This document shows, in pieces, positions 1 to 7,811 of a stretch of DNA of 64,000 bases. Source of the stretch: Flaviflexus equikiangi (GTDB taxonomy: Bacteria > Actinomycetota > Actinomycetes > Actinomycetales > Actinomycetaceae). The stretch's first letter is position 1. Each line of letters opens with the position of its first letter. The stretch lies in the NCBI RefSeq assembly GCF_014069875.1, contig NZ_CP059676.1, forward strand, positions 372,001 through 436,000. Reading direction: 5' to 3'. The notes under the pieces were generated by a model. That model had not been told where the DNA came from. It did no database searches and saw nothing but the letters and a program-made list of their open reading frames with translations. A program made the translations under genes and the position numbers.

Positions 1-1215
1 ATGCTGGATGAGACGAATGTTGTGGATACGGTCGATTCGCGTGCGCTCAGCATCGCACTCACCGTCCTCCACACGTCTCCTGTGCTCCAGCCCGGGATGG
101 GAGAGGCCGGCGGCCTCAACGTCTACCTCCTGAACTCTGCCCATCGTCTCGCGGAATCCGGGCATGACATCACCCTCATCACCCGCCGGGATCGGCCCGG
201 CCTGCCGGACGTCGATGAGCTCGGCCCCCGCCTCCGCATCGTCTATCTCGATGCCGGCCCCGATCATCCGATCGCGAAAGCGGATTCGGAGCAGCTGATC
301 GCCCCGTTCCGGGATGCTCTTGATGACTGGTGGCCGGGCGGCATCGACCTCGTCCATTCCCACCACTGGTTCGCCGGTGTCGCCTCGATCCCCGTCGCGG
401 CCAGGCATGGGGTGCCGCACCTGCAGAGCTATCATTCGGTGGCGGCCCCGGTCGGCTCCGACTGGGGTGCCGGCGAACAGCCGGAATCGCCGGGACGTCC
501 CGCCGGGGAGCGTTTCATCGCTCACGAGTCCGACAGGATCGTCGCCGTCTCGGGGTTCGAACGGGACACGATCATCGCCCGCTATGGTGCAGACCCTGAC
601 CGTTTCTCCATCGTTCATCCCGGAGTCGATACGGAGACCTTCCGCCCGGGTGAACAGGGCACGGACCCGTATGTTGTGTTCGCGGCGCGGCTCCAGCCCC
701 TCAAGGGCGTGGATCTGGCAATCAGGGCCCTGGCCGCCATCCCGCCAGCGCGCCGGCCCAAGCTTGTCATCGCGGGGGAGCCCGCCTCGGACTTCGCCGA
801 ATACACGGCTGAGGTGCATCGGCTCGTCGCCGATCTCGGTTTGGATGACTGCGTCGACTATCGCGGGTCCATGTCCCGCACCGACCTTGCTGAACTGCTG
901 GCGGGAGCCCAGATGCTCCTCAATCCGAGTCATTCGGAAACGTTCGGGATCATCAACCTCGAGGCCGCTGCGTGTGCGATTCCCGTCATTGCCTCTCGGG
1001 TGGGCGGTATGGTTGATTCCGTGCACGATGGTGAGACTGGTTTCCTTCTGCCGTCGCGTGATCCACTCGTGTGGGCGGAAACGATCGAACGTGTTCTCGC
1101 CGATCCAGGCCTGCGCGAGCGGCTCGGCCGTTCGGCTCGCACGTTCGCCCTCGGGCGGGGATGGCGGGAAGTGGCCCGGGAACTGACAGACGTCTATCAA
1201 GGAGAAGTTGGATGA
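1..1215 (+). CDS. mshA: D-inositol-3-phosphate glycosyltransferase (mycothiol step 1)
   Basis: GT4-type glycosyltransferase that transfers GlcNAc from UDP-GlcNAc to inositol-3-phosphate, the first step of mycothiol synthesis in the cytosol. MshA-like signatures are visible: GGLNVY near residue 38, HSHHWFAG near 119, ESDRIVAVSGFERD near 176, VHPGVDTETFRPG near 205 and the donor-binding SHSETFGIINLEA segment near 310. The 404-aa length fits the family. The ATG is the first base of the window, so an upstream start cannot be excluded; the N-terminus is about 15 residues longer than usual. It overlaps mshB by ATGA, which strongly supports the mycothiol assignment over a generic GT4 enzyme. Confidence 0.9.
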   Translation: MLDETNVVDTVDSRALSIALTVLHTSPVLQPGMGEAGGLNVYLLNSAHRLAESGHDITLITRRDRPGLPDVDELGPRLRIVYLDAGPDHPIAKADSEQLIAPFRDALDDWWPGGIDLVHSHHWFAGVASIPVAARHGVPHLQSYHSVAAPVGSDWGAGEQPESPGRPAGERFIAHESDRIVAVSGFERDTIIARYGADPDRFSIVHPGVDTETFRPGEQGTDPYVVFAARLQPLKGVDLAIRALAAIPPARRPKLVIAGEPASDFAEYTAEVHRLVADLGLDDCVDYRGSMSRTDLAELLAGAQMLLNPSHSETFGIINLEAAACAIPVIASRVGGMVDSVHDGETGFLLPSRDPLVWAETIERVLADPGLRERLGRSARTFALGRGWREVARELTDVYQGEVG

Positions 1216-1961
1216 ACCTGAGGGAGCTCCTGGGGGAACGAGTCCTGTTCGCCCACGCACATCCGGACGACGAAACCCTCCAGACCGGTGCCCTCATCGC
1301 GGCGTGCGTCAACCACGGCATCGAGACCCATGTCGTCACGTGCACGCGCGGCGAGCAGGGGGAGAGCGTCGCGGGAGTCGTCCCCTCGGGTTTCACAGCC
1401 GACGAGCTGTCGGCATTCCGCGAGCAGGAGCTGGCGCGAGCTGTCGAAGTGCTCGGAGTGACGGGACACTACTGGCTCGGTCAGGGCCCAGCACGGGCGG
1501 GCAATCGTCCCGAACGCCGCTACACGGACTCGGGCATGGTGTGGATCGAGGAGGGCGTGGCGGGGCCGGCCGAGACGTCCGATGAGTCGACGTTGACGTC
1601 GGCGAGTATCGATGAGGCGTCGGCCGATCTCGTCGAGCTGATACGAGCCATCAGGCCGTCCGCGCTGATCTCCTATGACGGGGCCGGCACCTACGGACAT
1701 CCGGACCATGTGCGCACGCACGAGATCTCGAAACCTGCCGCCCGCGCAACCGATATTCCGTTCTTCGAGGTTGCCTCCGATCTCGACGATCCTGCCTTCG
1801 ACCTGCTCGATCTTGGAGAATATCTTGACGTCGTCGTCGATGCTCTGAGCAAATACCGGAGCCAGCTCACCGTCTACCCCGATCACCTCGAGCACGTGGG
1901 CGGCCAGCGAGCAGAGTTCCAGACCGCCGTTCGGCTGAGGCGCTCACCCCTCGCAGGCTAG
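1212..1961 (+). CDS. mshB: GlcNAc-inositol deacetylase (mycothiol step 2)
   Basis: LmbE/PIG-L family zinc deacetylase that removes acetate from GlcNAc-inositol in mycothiol synthesis. The zinc motif AHPDDE lies at residues 15-20 and the second metal region YGHPDHVRTH near 165. Start chosen at the ATG that overlaps the mshA stop (ATGA), giving 249 aa; reading further upstream would only extend into mshA. Mca, a paralogue in the same family, lies at 50.4 kb. The order mshA-mshB as a two-gene operon is less common than scattered msh genes but is functionally coherent. MshB rather than Mca is chosen because of the neighbour and the shorter length. Confidence 0.9.
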   Translation: MNLRELLGERVLFAHAHPDDETLQTGALIAACVNHGIETHVVTCTRGEQGESVAGVVPSGFTADELSAFREQELARAVEVLGVTGHYWLGQGPARAGNRPERRYTDSGMVWIEEGVAGPAETSDESTLTSASIDEASADLVELIRAIRPSALISYDGAGTYGHPDHVRTHEISKPAARATDIPFFEVASDLDDPAFDLLDLGEYLDVVVDALSKYRSQLTVYPDHLEHVGGQRAEFQTAVRLRRSPLAG

Positions 1962-2014
1962 CGCGAGAACGCTCACGCTTCCAGCTTGAACGAGCCCTGT
2001 TCGACAGTCCTCAT

Positions 2015-2028
2015 CCCAGGCGACTGGG
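2015..2028. terminator. Small hairpin between convergent mshB and brnQ
   Basis: Inverted repeat CCCAG-GCGA-CTGGG in the 76-bp gap between two convergent genes. An outer GAGCCC/GGGCTC pair surrounds it. There is no T-run, so this is a weak terminator call. Confidence 0.35.
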
Positions 2029-2037
2029 GCTCAAACG

Positions 2038-3396
2038 TTAGCCGGTGACAGTCTCGAGAGTGTCACCGTCGCGGCGAAACAGTGACCCGCGAGAGACATC
2101 GAGGGTGAATCCGATGATCGCGGCCACGAGTGCGGGCACAACCCACCCCATGTTGACCGAGCCTGCGGGCAGGAGATCGAGCCAGTCGCGCAAACCCTCG
2201 AAAGCGGGCAGCTTCGTCGCCCACAGCGCCTCGGGAATAGCGACAACGCCCGCGGTCCATGCCGGCAGCCTGTACGTCCATCGCATATCCCCCGGCACGA
2301 CGATGTCGAGCAGAGCAATCGCGATGACGCAGATCGCGACGGGGTAGAGGAGCTGGTTGACGGGAGTGACGATCTCGAGGATTGCCGCCAGTCCCAGATT
2401 GGCCAGCCCGAGAGCGACAAGGGTGTGGACGAGGACGAGAGTCCGATGGGAGAGTGACGGGATCAGCTTCCGGAAGTACTGTGACGAGGCTCCGATGAGG
2501 CCGATCGCAGTGGTCAAGCAGGCGAGAATGGCGACAGCGGAGAACACGGTCTGACCCACTGGGCCGAGGGCGACGGAGGCGGCATGGGCGAGCCCTGCCG
2601 CACCATCGGTGAAGCCCTGTCCCGCCACTCGAGTGCCTACGGCCGTGAGGCCGAGGTAGACGATGCAGAGGCCGATACCGGCAACGCAGGCGGCAAGAGT
2701 CGAACCCATGATGAGTTTCCCGCGCGTGTTGAAGCCATGATGGGCGAGGGCCGAGAGGATGACGCCGGAGAAGACGAGGGAAGCGATCGCGTCCATCGTG
2801 TAATAGCCCTGGAGGAGGCCCGCCGGGAGCGGGTTCTCCGCATATTCCGCAGCAGGCTCCACGCTCACCGGATCCATGGTGAGTACGACGGTGATGATGA
2901 GGACCGCGAGAACCGTCAGGAGGGCGGGGGTGAGGTAGGTGCCGAGACGGTCGATGAGACGGCCCGGATTGAGGGAAATAACCCCCACAACGGTGAAGAA
3001 GACAACCGTGTAGAGGAACAGATGAAGGGGATCGCTGCCGCCCGTCGCGGACAGGGGTGCCACCGCCATCTCATAGCTCACGGTCGCGACCCGGGGAATG
3101 GCATAGAGCATGCCGGTGGAGAGGAAGATGGCGACGGTGAAGACAAGGCCCGGATAGGTGCCGATGCGGGAGGCGATGCCATCCTGCTCGTCCTCGCGCT
3201 GCGTGGACGCCGCGATCATGCCGAGAACCGGAAGGGCCACTCCCGTGAGCAGGAAGCCGACGATGACGGGCACGAAGTTGTCGCCCCCTGTCATGCCGAT
3301 CATGGCGGGGAAAATAAGGTTCCCGGCACCGAAATACATGGCGAAGAGTGCGAGTCCGGTGATGAGGATGGTGACTGGCTTCGATTGGTGTGGCAT
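2038..3396 (-). CDS. brnQ: Branched-chain amino acid:sodium symporter
   Basis: BrnQ/LivJ-type secondary transporter (LIVCS family) importing leucine, isoleucine and valine with a cation across the cytoplasmic membrane. The 452-aa protein is almost wholly hydrophobic with about 12 predicted membrane segments. The N-terminus carries the family pattern ALFAMYFGAGNLIFP followed by GFLLTGVALPVLGM. Start is ATG at 3396, preceded by AGGACACG as a possible ribosome site. The gene stands alone, convergent with mshB and in the same direction as the P450 operon 70 bp upstream. No transport regulator is adjacent. Confidence 0.93.
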   Translation of the reverse strand: MPHQSKPVTILITGLALFAMYFGAGNLIFPAMIGMTGGDNFVPVIVGFLLTGVALPVLGMIAASTQREDEQDGIASRIGTYPGLVFTVAIFLSTGMLYAIPRVATVSYEMAVAPLSATGGSDPLHLFLYTVVFFTVVGVISLNPGRLIDRLGTYLTPALLTVLAVLIITVVLTMDPVSVEPAAEYAENPLPAGLLQGYYTMDAIASLVFSGVILSALAHHGFNTRGKLIMGSTLAACVAGIGLCIVYLGLTAVGTRVAGQGFTDGAAGLAHAASVALGPVGQTVFSAVAILACLTTAIGLIGASSQYFRKLIPSLSHRTLVLVHTLVALGLANLGLAAILEIVTPVNQLLYPVAICVIAIALLDIVVPGDMRWTYRLPAWTAGVVAIPEALWATKLPAFEGLRDWLDLLPAGSVNMGWVVPALVAAIIGFTLDVSRGSLFRRDGDTLETVTG

Positions 3397-3465
3397 CGTG
3401 TCCTGCTCTAGACGGCTAACGAAGAGATGCTATCGTCCCATTGTCCGCAGGCGGCGTGCCGATGG

Positions 3466-4584
3466 CTAGAGTGAGACAGGACGAGGGGTCCTTCTCACTG
3501 GGACCTTCGCCCATCCTCCCACCGGAATCCTCTCCCGTTCGCACGCCCCCGTGAGTGCAAGGTCACCGCCTCGGAGCATGGCGACCAGCGCGCCCCTGAG
3601 CTCCAACGTCGACAGGGTGCGGCCCGGGCATGCGTGCGGGCCTGCCCCGTAGACGAGGTTTCGCGACTGATGTCCGCATGGGTCGTACCCATCCGGATAT
3701 CCGAAGGCGCGAGGGTCGCGGTTGGCGCTCGTCCAATGAATGGTCACCCGGCTCCGGGCCGGGATCTCGCATCCGCCCAGTGAGGCGGAACGCGTCGTGA
3801 TGCGGCGATTGGAGACGAACGGATCGTCGATGCGGAGCATCTCGTCGAGCGCCAGGTCGAGAGCCCGCGGGTTGTCGATCTGGTCCCGCAGCTCATCGGC
3901 AATCGACTGATGCGTGGCGAGGAAATGGGCGACGACGCCGATCGCGGAGGCGATCGAGCCCAGGTCGCCCGATGTCCAGTTGCGGAGGATTGACACGATC
4001 TCCTCCTCTGTCAGGGCGCGTTCGAACCCCGAGATTGTCACGGTGTCAGCCATGAGGGAAGAGGTGGGATCGTCTCTCCTATGGAGGCGATGATCAATGA
4101 GGATACGCCGAATGATGGCAGTGAAATCGGCGGCGACAGCTGCGGTGCGCCGCCTGTCCCCGGACCGAGTCGCGTCCCTGTTGGCCGTGATCCAGGCAAG
4201 GAGCTCCTCCTCGTACGACGGATCCCAGCCGAGCCAGGCGCTCTGGCAGCGTACGGCGACGATCCGCCCAAACTCATTGCCGTCGAACTCGTCCCCGAGC
4301 GAAGCGTAGGCGGTCTCCGCAATCCTCTCGAAGCTCGGATAGAGCGGAAGGATCACAGCGTCCGAGAGGTAGCGATCCACCACCTCCCGGAACTGTCCGT
4401 GCAGCTCCCCATCCATCCCATTCGGCACCGAGAGGTGTGCGGATACTCTGCTCGAGTAGGTCTCGGGATCTTCGGCGACCCTGCGTGCCTCCTCGTTGCC
4501 CCACACCGTCCACGACCCCTGATCGTGGGATACCGGGCAGTGGGAGAGAGCGCGATCGCCGATCTCCCGAGCATCTGCCGCCAT
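3466..4584 (-). CDS. Cytochrome P450, unusual I-helix
   Basis: Heme monooxygenase-type protein of 372 aa, short for a P450. Visible: the K-helix ExxR as EMLR at residues 248-251, and the heme loop YGAGPHACPG at 312-321 with Cys319 as thiolate ligand. The I-helix region at about 201-221 reads RNWTSGDLGSIASAIG and lacks the canonical acid-Thr pair used for oxygen activation. Start chosen at the ATG that overlaps the stop of the upstream DUF2249 gene (TGATG); the frame stays open further up only as a shadow of that gene. No redoxin partner is nearby. Pairing with DUF2249 suggests a redox or NO-related role, but the substrate is unknown. Confidence 0.85.
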   Translation of the reverse strand: MAADAREIGDRALSHCPVSHDQGSWTVWGNEEARRVAEDPETYSSRVSAHLSVPNGMDGELHGQFREVVDRYLSDAVILPLYPSFERIAETAYASLGDEFDGNEFGRIVAVRCQSAWLGWDPSYEEELLAWITANRDATRSGDRRRTAAVAADFTAIIRRILIDHRLHRRDDPTSSLMADTVTISGFERALTEEEIVSILRNWTSGDLGSIASAIGVVAHFLATHQSIADELRDQIDNPRALDLALDEMLRIDDPFVSNRRITTRSASLGGCEIPARSRVTIHWTSANRDPRAFGYPDGYDPCGHQSRNLVYGAGPHACPGRTLSTLELRGALVAMLRGGDLALTGACERERIPVGGWAKVPVRRTPRPVSL

Positions 4585-4838
4585 CAGCCTTCTCTGCTGA
4601 TGCGGACGAGCCACTCGCTCGGACCGTCCTGGACGACCTCGTGTGTGAAGGAGCCTTCGAGTGCCGCCACCTCGGCCAGCAGCGGGCTGGGCATATGGGG
4701 AGCTTTGAGGAGGATGCTGCCCAAGACTGGCAGGGCAGAGATCGCACCGAGGATCGCCGGGTGGCGGACCGAGTGGGGGATCGTCGTGACGTCCAGGGTT
4801 TCTTCGAGAAGATTGTTGTGATTGCACTGACAAGCCAT
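4584..4838 (-). CDS. DUF2249 domain protein, co-transcribed with P450
   Basis: Small soluble protein of 84 aa resembling DUF2249: LDVTTIPHSVRHPAIL near residue 16 and a C-terminal GPSEWLVRISR, matching the usual LDVR...RH...F and GPxxWxVxI pattern. The N-terminus MACQCNHNN holds two Cys and a His that could bind metal. Start is ATG at 4838 with AGGAG five bases upstream; a GTG 33 bases earlier is in frame but has no such site. The stop overlaps the P450 start. DUF2249 proteins are often near denitrification and hemerythrin genes; the molecular role is not established. Confidence 0.75.
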   Translation of the reverse strand: MACQCNHNNLLEETLDVTTIPHSVRHPAILGAISALPVLGSILLKAPHMPSPLLAEVAALEGSFTHEVVQDGPSEWLVRISREG

Positions 4839-4864
4839 TGGGGCTCCTATGTGAGAGATGCTGA

Positions 4865-4912
4865 CACCCACTAATTTACACGATAAAAACAGTTTTAATT
4901 AATTGGTGGGTG
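4865..4912. promoter_or_regulatory. Long inverted repeat in AT-rich divergent promoter region
   Basis: CACCCACTAATT at 4865-4876 is matched by AATTGGTGGGTG at 4901-4912 (11 of 12 paired). The 24-base spacer is very AT-rich in an otherwise GC-rich window. It lies upstream of the DUF2249-P450 operon and the divergent VOC operon, so it may be an operator or a shared promoter. Confidence 0.5.
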
Positions 4913-4979
4913 ACTCCGCGTCTGCAGTCAATGTTGTGTTTCTCTACCGATTTGCTCAGCTTGCCGATAGCGTGAAGCC

Positions 4980-5408
4980 ATGAATATCCAGCTCTCTTTC
5001 GACGCTGTCGATCCTCGGCGTCTCGCCGACTTCTGGGCCTATGCCCTCCACTACCGCAGGGATGACCCGCCCGATGGATTCGCGTCGTGGCAGGACTACC
5101 TGGCGGCCGAGGGCATCCCCGAGGACGAGTGGAACAGCGGGGACGCGATCGTTCCGATCGGGGAGGAGGGCCCGAGGATCTACTTCCAGAGAGTTCCGGA
5201 GGAGAAGACGGCGAAGAACCGGCTCCACCTCGATATCGTCGCTGCTCCCGGTTTGCGCGGAGAGAAGCACATGGCGGTGTTGGAGGCCAGGGCTGACGAG
5301 CTGGAGTCCCGCGGCGCGATCCGCATCAAGCGCTTCGAGCCGAATGAATCCGGTCAGGGCTGGATTGTCATGGAAGACCCCGAAGGGAACGAATTCTGTG
5401 TCATCTGA
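4980..5408 (+). CDS. VOC superfamily (glyoxalase-like) protein
   Basis: A 142-aa single-domain vicinal-oxygen-chelate protein: N-terminal MNIQLSFDAVDPRRLADFWAYAL, a central LHLDIVA strand and a C-terminal DPEGNEFCVI, the usual beta-alpha-beta-beta-beta signatures. His/Glu metal ligands are plausible (His in RLHLDI, Glu in GNEFCV). Substrate not predictable; relatives include glyoxalase, bleomycin-binding and dioxygenase proteins. It precedes and nearly overlaps the aldehyde dehydrogenase gene, so it probably belongs to the same transcript and may act on a reactive carbonyl. Confidence 0.85.
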   Translation: MNIQLSFDAVDPRRLADFWAYALHYRRDDPPDGFASWQDYLAAEGIPEDEWNSGDAIVPIGEEGPRIYFQRVPEEKTAKNRLHLDIVAAPGLRGEKHMAVLEARADELESRGAIRIKRFEPNESGQGWIVMEDPEGNEFCVI

Positions 5409-5439
5409 GAATCGGTCGTCTAGAGACAAGAAGACGGGA

Positions 5440-6978
5440 ATGGGCAGAGCCCAGCGCGCCATCGATCAGCTGATCGGTGATCCCGCGCAGTGGATCGCCG
5501 CCCCTGAGGAACGTCCCCACGAGGACGTGGTCTCGCCCCTCGACGGTGCGACCATCGCCTCCTATCCGATCTGTCGACCGGAGGACGTGGCGGCCGCGAT
5601 CGGACGCGCACGCGCCGCGCAGGCCTCTTGGTCGCGAATCCCGGCCGGTGAGCGGGCCACAGTTCTCACACACCTGACCGCCCTCGTGTGGCGGAACGAG
5701 TCCGCCCTCCTCGACCTCATCCAGGCAGAGAACGGCAAAGCACGGTCCCATGCTTTCGAAGAGGTGAGCGATGTTGCGATGACGGCGGCACACTACGCCA
5801 CGACAGGACCCCGGGCACTGCGGTCGCGTCGAGTGCCGGGTGCGCTCCCGCTCCTGTCGCACACGGAGGTCAACTATCACCCGGTTGGGGTCGTCGGAGT
5901 GATCTCGCCCTGGAACTATCCGTTCACCCTCGCGATCTCCGATGCTCTGGCGGCACTCATGGCAGGCAACGCCGTCGTCATCAAACCGGACTCGTCCACC
6001 GTGCTGTGTGCGCTCGCGGCGAAGGCGCTCCTTGTCGAAGCGGGATTGCCGAGCGACCTTGTCCAGGTCGTTGCGGGCCCCGGCGGGGTTCTCGGGAAGC
6101 CGCTTGTCGATGGATCGGACTATCTCATGTTCACGGGATCGACGAAGACCGGACGGATCCTCGGACAGCAGGCGGGGGAGCGCCTCATCGGCTACTCGGC
6201 CGAACTGGGAGGAAAGAATCCCCTGATCGTGCTCGATGATGCTCCGATGGGTCGTGCCGTTCGCGCCGCCGTCAAGGCTGTCACCTCGAACTCCGGCCAG
6301 CTCTGCATCTCCATCGAACGCATCTATGTGGAGGATTCCGCCTGGGATCGTTTCGTGCCGGCATTCGTCTCGGCCATGGCTGCGGTGAAGGTGCGGGGAG
6401 ACTACTCGTGGTCGGCGGGCATGGGCCCCCTCATCTCAGCCCGCCAGCTCGAGACGGTCTCCGCGCACGTGGAGGATGCTCGGGGGAAGGGCGCGACAGT
6501 GCTGGCAGGCGGCCACGCCCTCCCGGAGATCGCCCCATATGCTTATGCGCCGACCGTCCTCACGGACGTCACGGAGGCCATGATGGTGTGCCGGGAGGAG
6601 ACGTTCGGTCCCGTCGTCTCCCTCTACCGGGTTGCCGATGCTGGGGAAGCGATTGCCCGAGCAAACGACTCGGACTACGGGCTCAACGCCTCCATCTGGA
6701 CCACACCGTCTCGCGGGCGCACTCTCGGCTCCGCCATCCAGGCCGGCACCGTCAACGTCAACGACGGCTATATCGCCGCCTGGGCGTCGATGCATGCGCC
6801 GATGGGAGGGATGAAGGGCTCGGGCCTGGGCCGCCGGCATGGTGAGAATGGGCTGCTGAAATATACGGAGCCGCAGACCGTGGCAACGTCCCGCATCCTT
6901 CCACTCCAGGCGCCCCCGTTCCTCAGCGAAAAGCTGTGGGCTCGGGTCATGAAAACGTATCTACGGTTAGGACGATAA
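5440..6978 (+). CDS. NAD(P)-dependent aldehyde dehydrogenase (succinate-semialdehyde DH-like)
   Basis: Oxidises an aldehyde to the acid. Key parts from the ATG at 5440 (512 aa): PWNYPFTL at 158-165, FTGSTKTG at 231-238 for cofactor binding, Glu255 in ELGGKNP as general base, and Cys289 in NSGQLCI as nucleophile. Sequence style resembles SSADH-type enzymes. A GTG at 5398 that overlaps the VOC stop is an alternative start; the ATG was preferred because homologous sequence begins near it. The SDR gene follows with a TAATG overlap. The substrate is inferred only from the family. Confidence 0.88.
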   Translation: MGRAQRAIDQLIGDPAQWIAAPEERPHEDVVSPLDGATIASYPICRPEDVAAAIGRARAAQASWSRIPAGERATVLTHLTALVWRNESALLDLIQAENGKARSHAFEEVSDVAMTAAHYATTGPRALRSRRVPGALPLLSHTEVNYHPVGVVGVISPWNYPFTLAISDALAALMAGNAVVIKPDSSTVLCALAAKALLVEAGLPSDLVQVVAGPGGVLGKPLVDGSDYLMFTGSTKTGRILGQQAGERLIGYSAELGGKNPLIVLDDAPMGRAVRAAVKAVTSNSGQLCISIERIYVEDSAWDRFVPAFVSAMAAVKVRGDYSWSAGMGPLISARQLETVSAHVEDARGKGATVLAGGHALPEIAPYAYAPTVLTDVTEAMMVCREETFGPVVSLYRVADAGEAIARANDSDYGLNASIWTTPSRGRTLGSAIQAGTVNVNDGYIAAWASMHAPMGGMKGSGLGRRHGENGLLKYTEPQTVATSRILPLQAPPFLSEKLWARVMKTYLRLGR

Positions 6979-7811
6979 TGCGTGCACCTCTCGCTGGGGC
7001 GAAAGTTCTCATCACCGGAGGAGCCTCCGGCATCGGCAAAGCGCTGGCACTCGGGGCCGCGAACCGCGGAGCGGCCCGCATCATCCTGTGGGACATCGAC
7101 GAGGAGGCAGGGGGCGCTGTCGTCGACGAGATCCGTTCATTCGGAGGCAGGGCGGAGTGCTGCCGTGTCGATCTGACAGATCCCGAGAGCGTCATCGAGG
7201 CCGGAGCGCAGACCCTGTCCGCGGGCCGCATCGACATCGTCATCAACAATGCTGGCATCGTCACCGGGAAGCGCTTCCTCGAGCTGAGCGAGGACGACAT
7301 CGCCAGGACGTTCGATCTCAATGTCCTGTCTCTCTATCGCGTCGTCCGACAGTTCCTTCCCGGCATGATCGAACGGAAGAAGGGTTCGATCGTCACCGTC
7401 GCATCAGCCGCCGGTCTCGTCGGCGTGTCACGGCAGACCGACTATTCGGCCTCGAAGTTCGCCGCGATCGGATTCATGGAGTCCCTGCGTGCCGAACTGC
7501 GCCACGATGGGACACCGCTGCACACGCTGATCGTCCAGCCCTACTACGTCAACACAGGCATGTTCGACGGGGTGCGGACACGCTTCCCGCGCCTCCTCCC
7601 GATCCTCGATGTCGACGACGTGGCCGACAGCATTTTGGACAGCATGGAGGCGGGCCGCCAGTCTCTCGTCATGCCAGCCTTTGCTGCCGCGATCAAGCTC
7701 ATGAAGGTTCTTCCAGTGCCCGTCCTCGACACGATCACCGACCTGTTCGGGGTCAACGGGACGATGGACGGGTTCGTGGGACGCGAAGGTGAGCGAAGGC
7801 AGGAATCCTAG
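6978..7811 (+). CDS. Short-chain dehydrogenase/reductase
   Basis: Classical SDR oxidoreductase of 277 aa with Rossmann fold: TGGASGIG at residues 13-20, NNAG at 90-93, and the catalytic YSASK at 156-160. The acidic residue after strand 2 (WDID near 38-41) points to NAD(H). The segment after the active site and the C-terminus resemble the SDR group acting on lipids or retinol-like alcohols (FVQPYYVNTGMF pattern). Start overlaps the aldehyde dehydrogenase stop (TAATG). It ends in a CTAG shared with the convergent mannosyltransferase gene. Substrate unknown. Confidence 0.88.
   Translation: MRAPLAGAKVLITGGASGIGKALALGAANRGAARIILWDIDEEAGGAVVDEIRSFGGRAECCRVDLTDPESVIEAGAQTLSAGRIDIVINNAGIVTGKRFLELSEDDIARTFDLNVLSLYRVVRQFLPGMIERKKGSIVTVASAAGLVGVSRQTDYSASKFAAIGFMESLRAELRHDGTPLHTLIVQPYYVNTGMFDGVRTRFPRLLPILDVDDVADSILDSMEAGRQSLVMPAFAAAIKLMKVLPVPVLDTITDLFGVNGTMDGFVGREGERRQES

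Noticed and set aside
2584-3411. 275-codon frame on the plus strand
   Set aside because: Antisense of brnQ with Glu/Arg-rich low-complexity translation typical of a shadow.
4584-4833. N-terminal extension of the P450
   Set aside because: It is an out-of-frame reading of the DUF2249 gene; start is set at the TGATG overlap.
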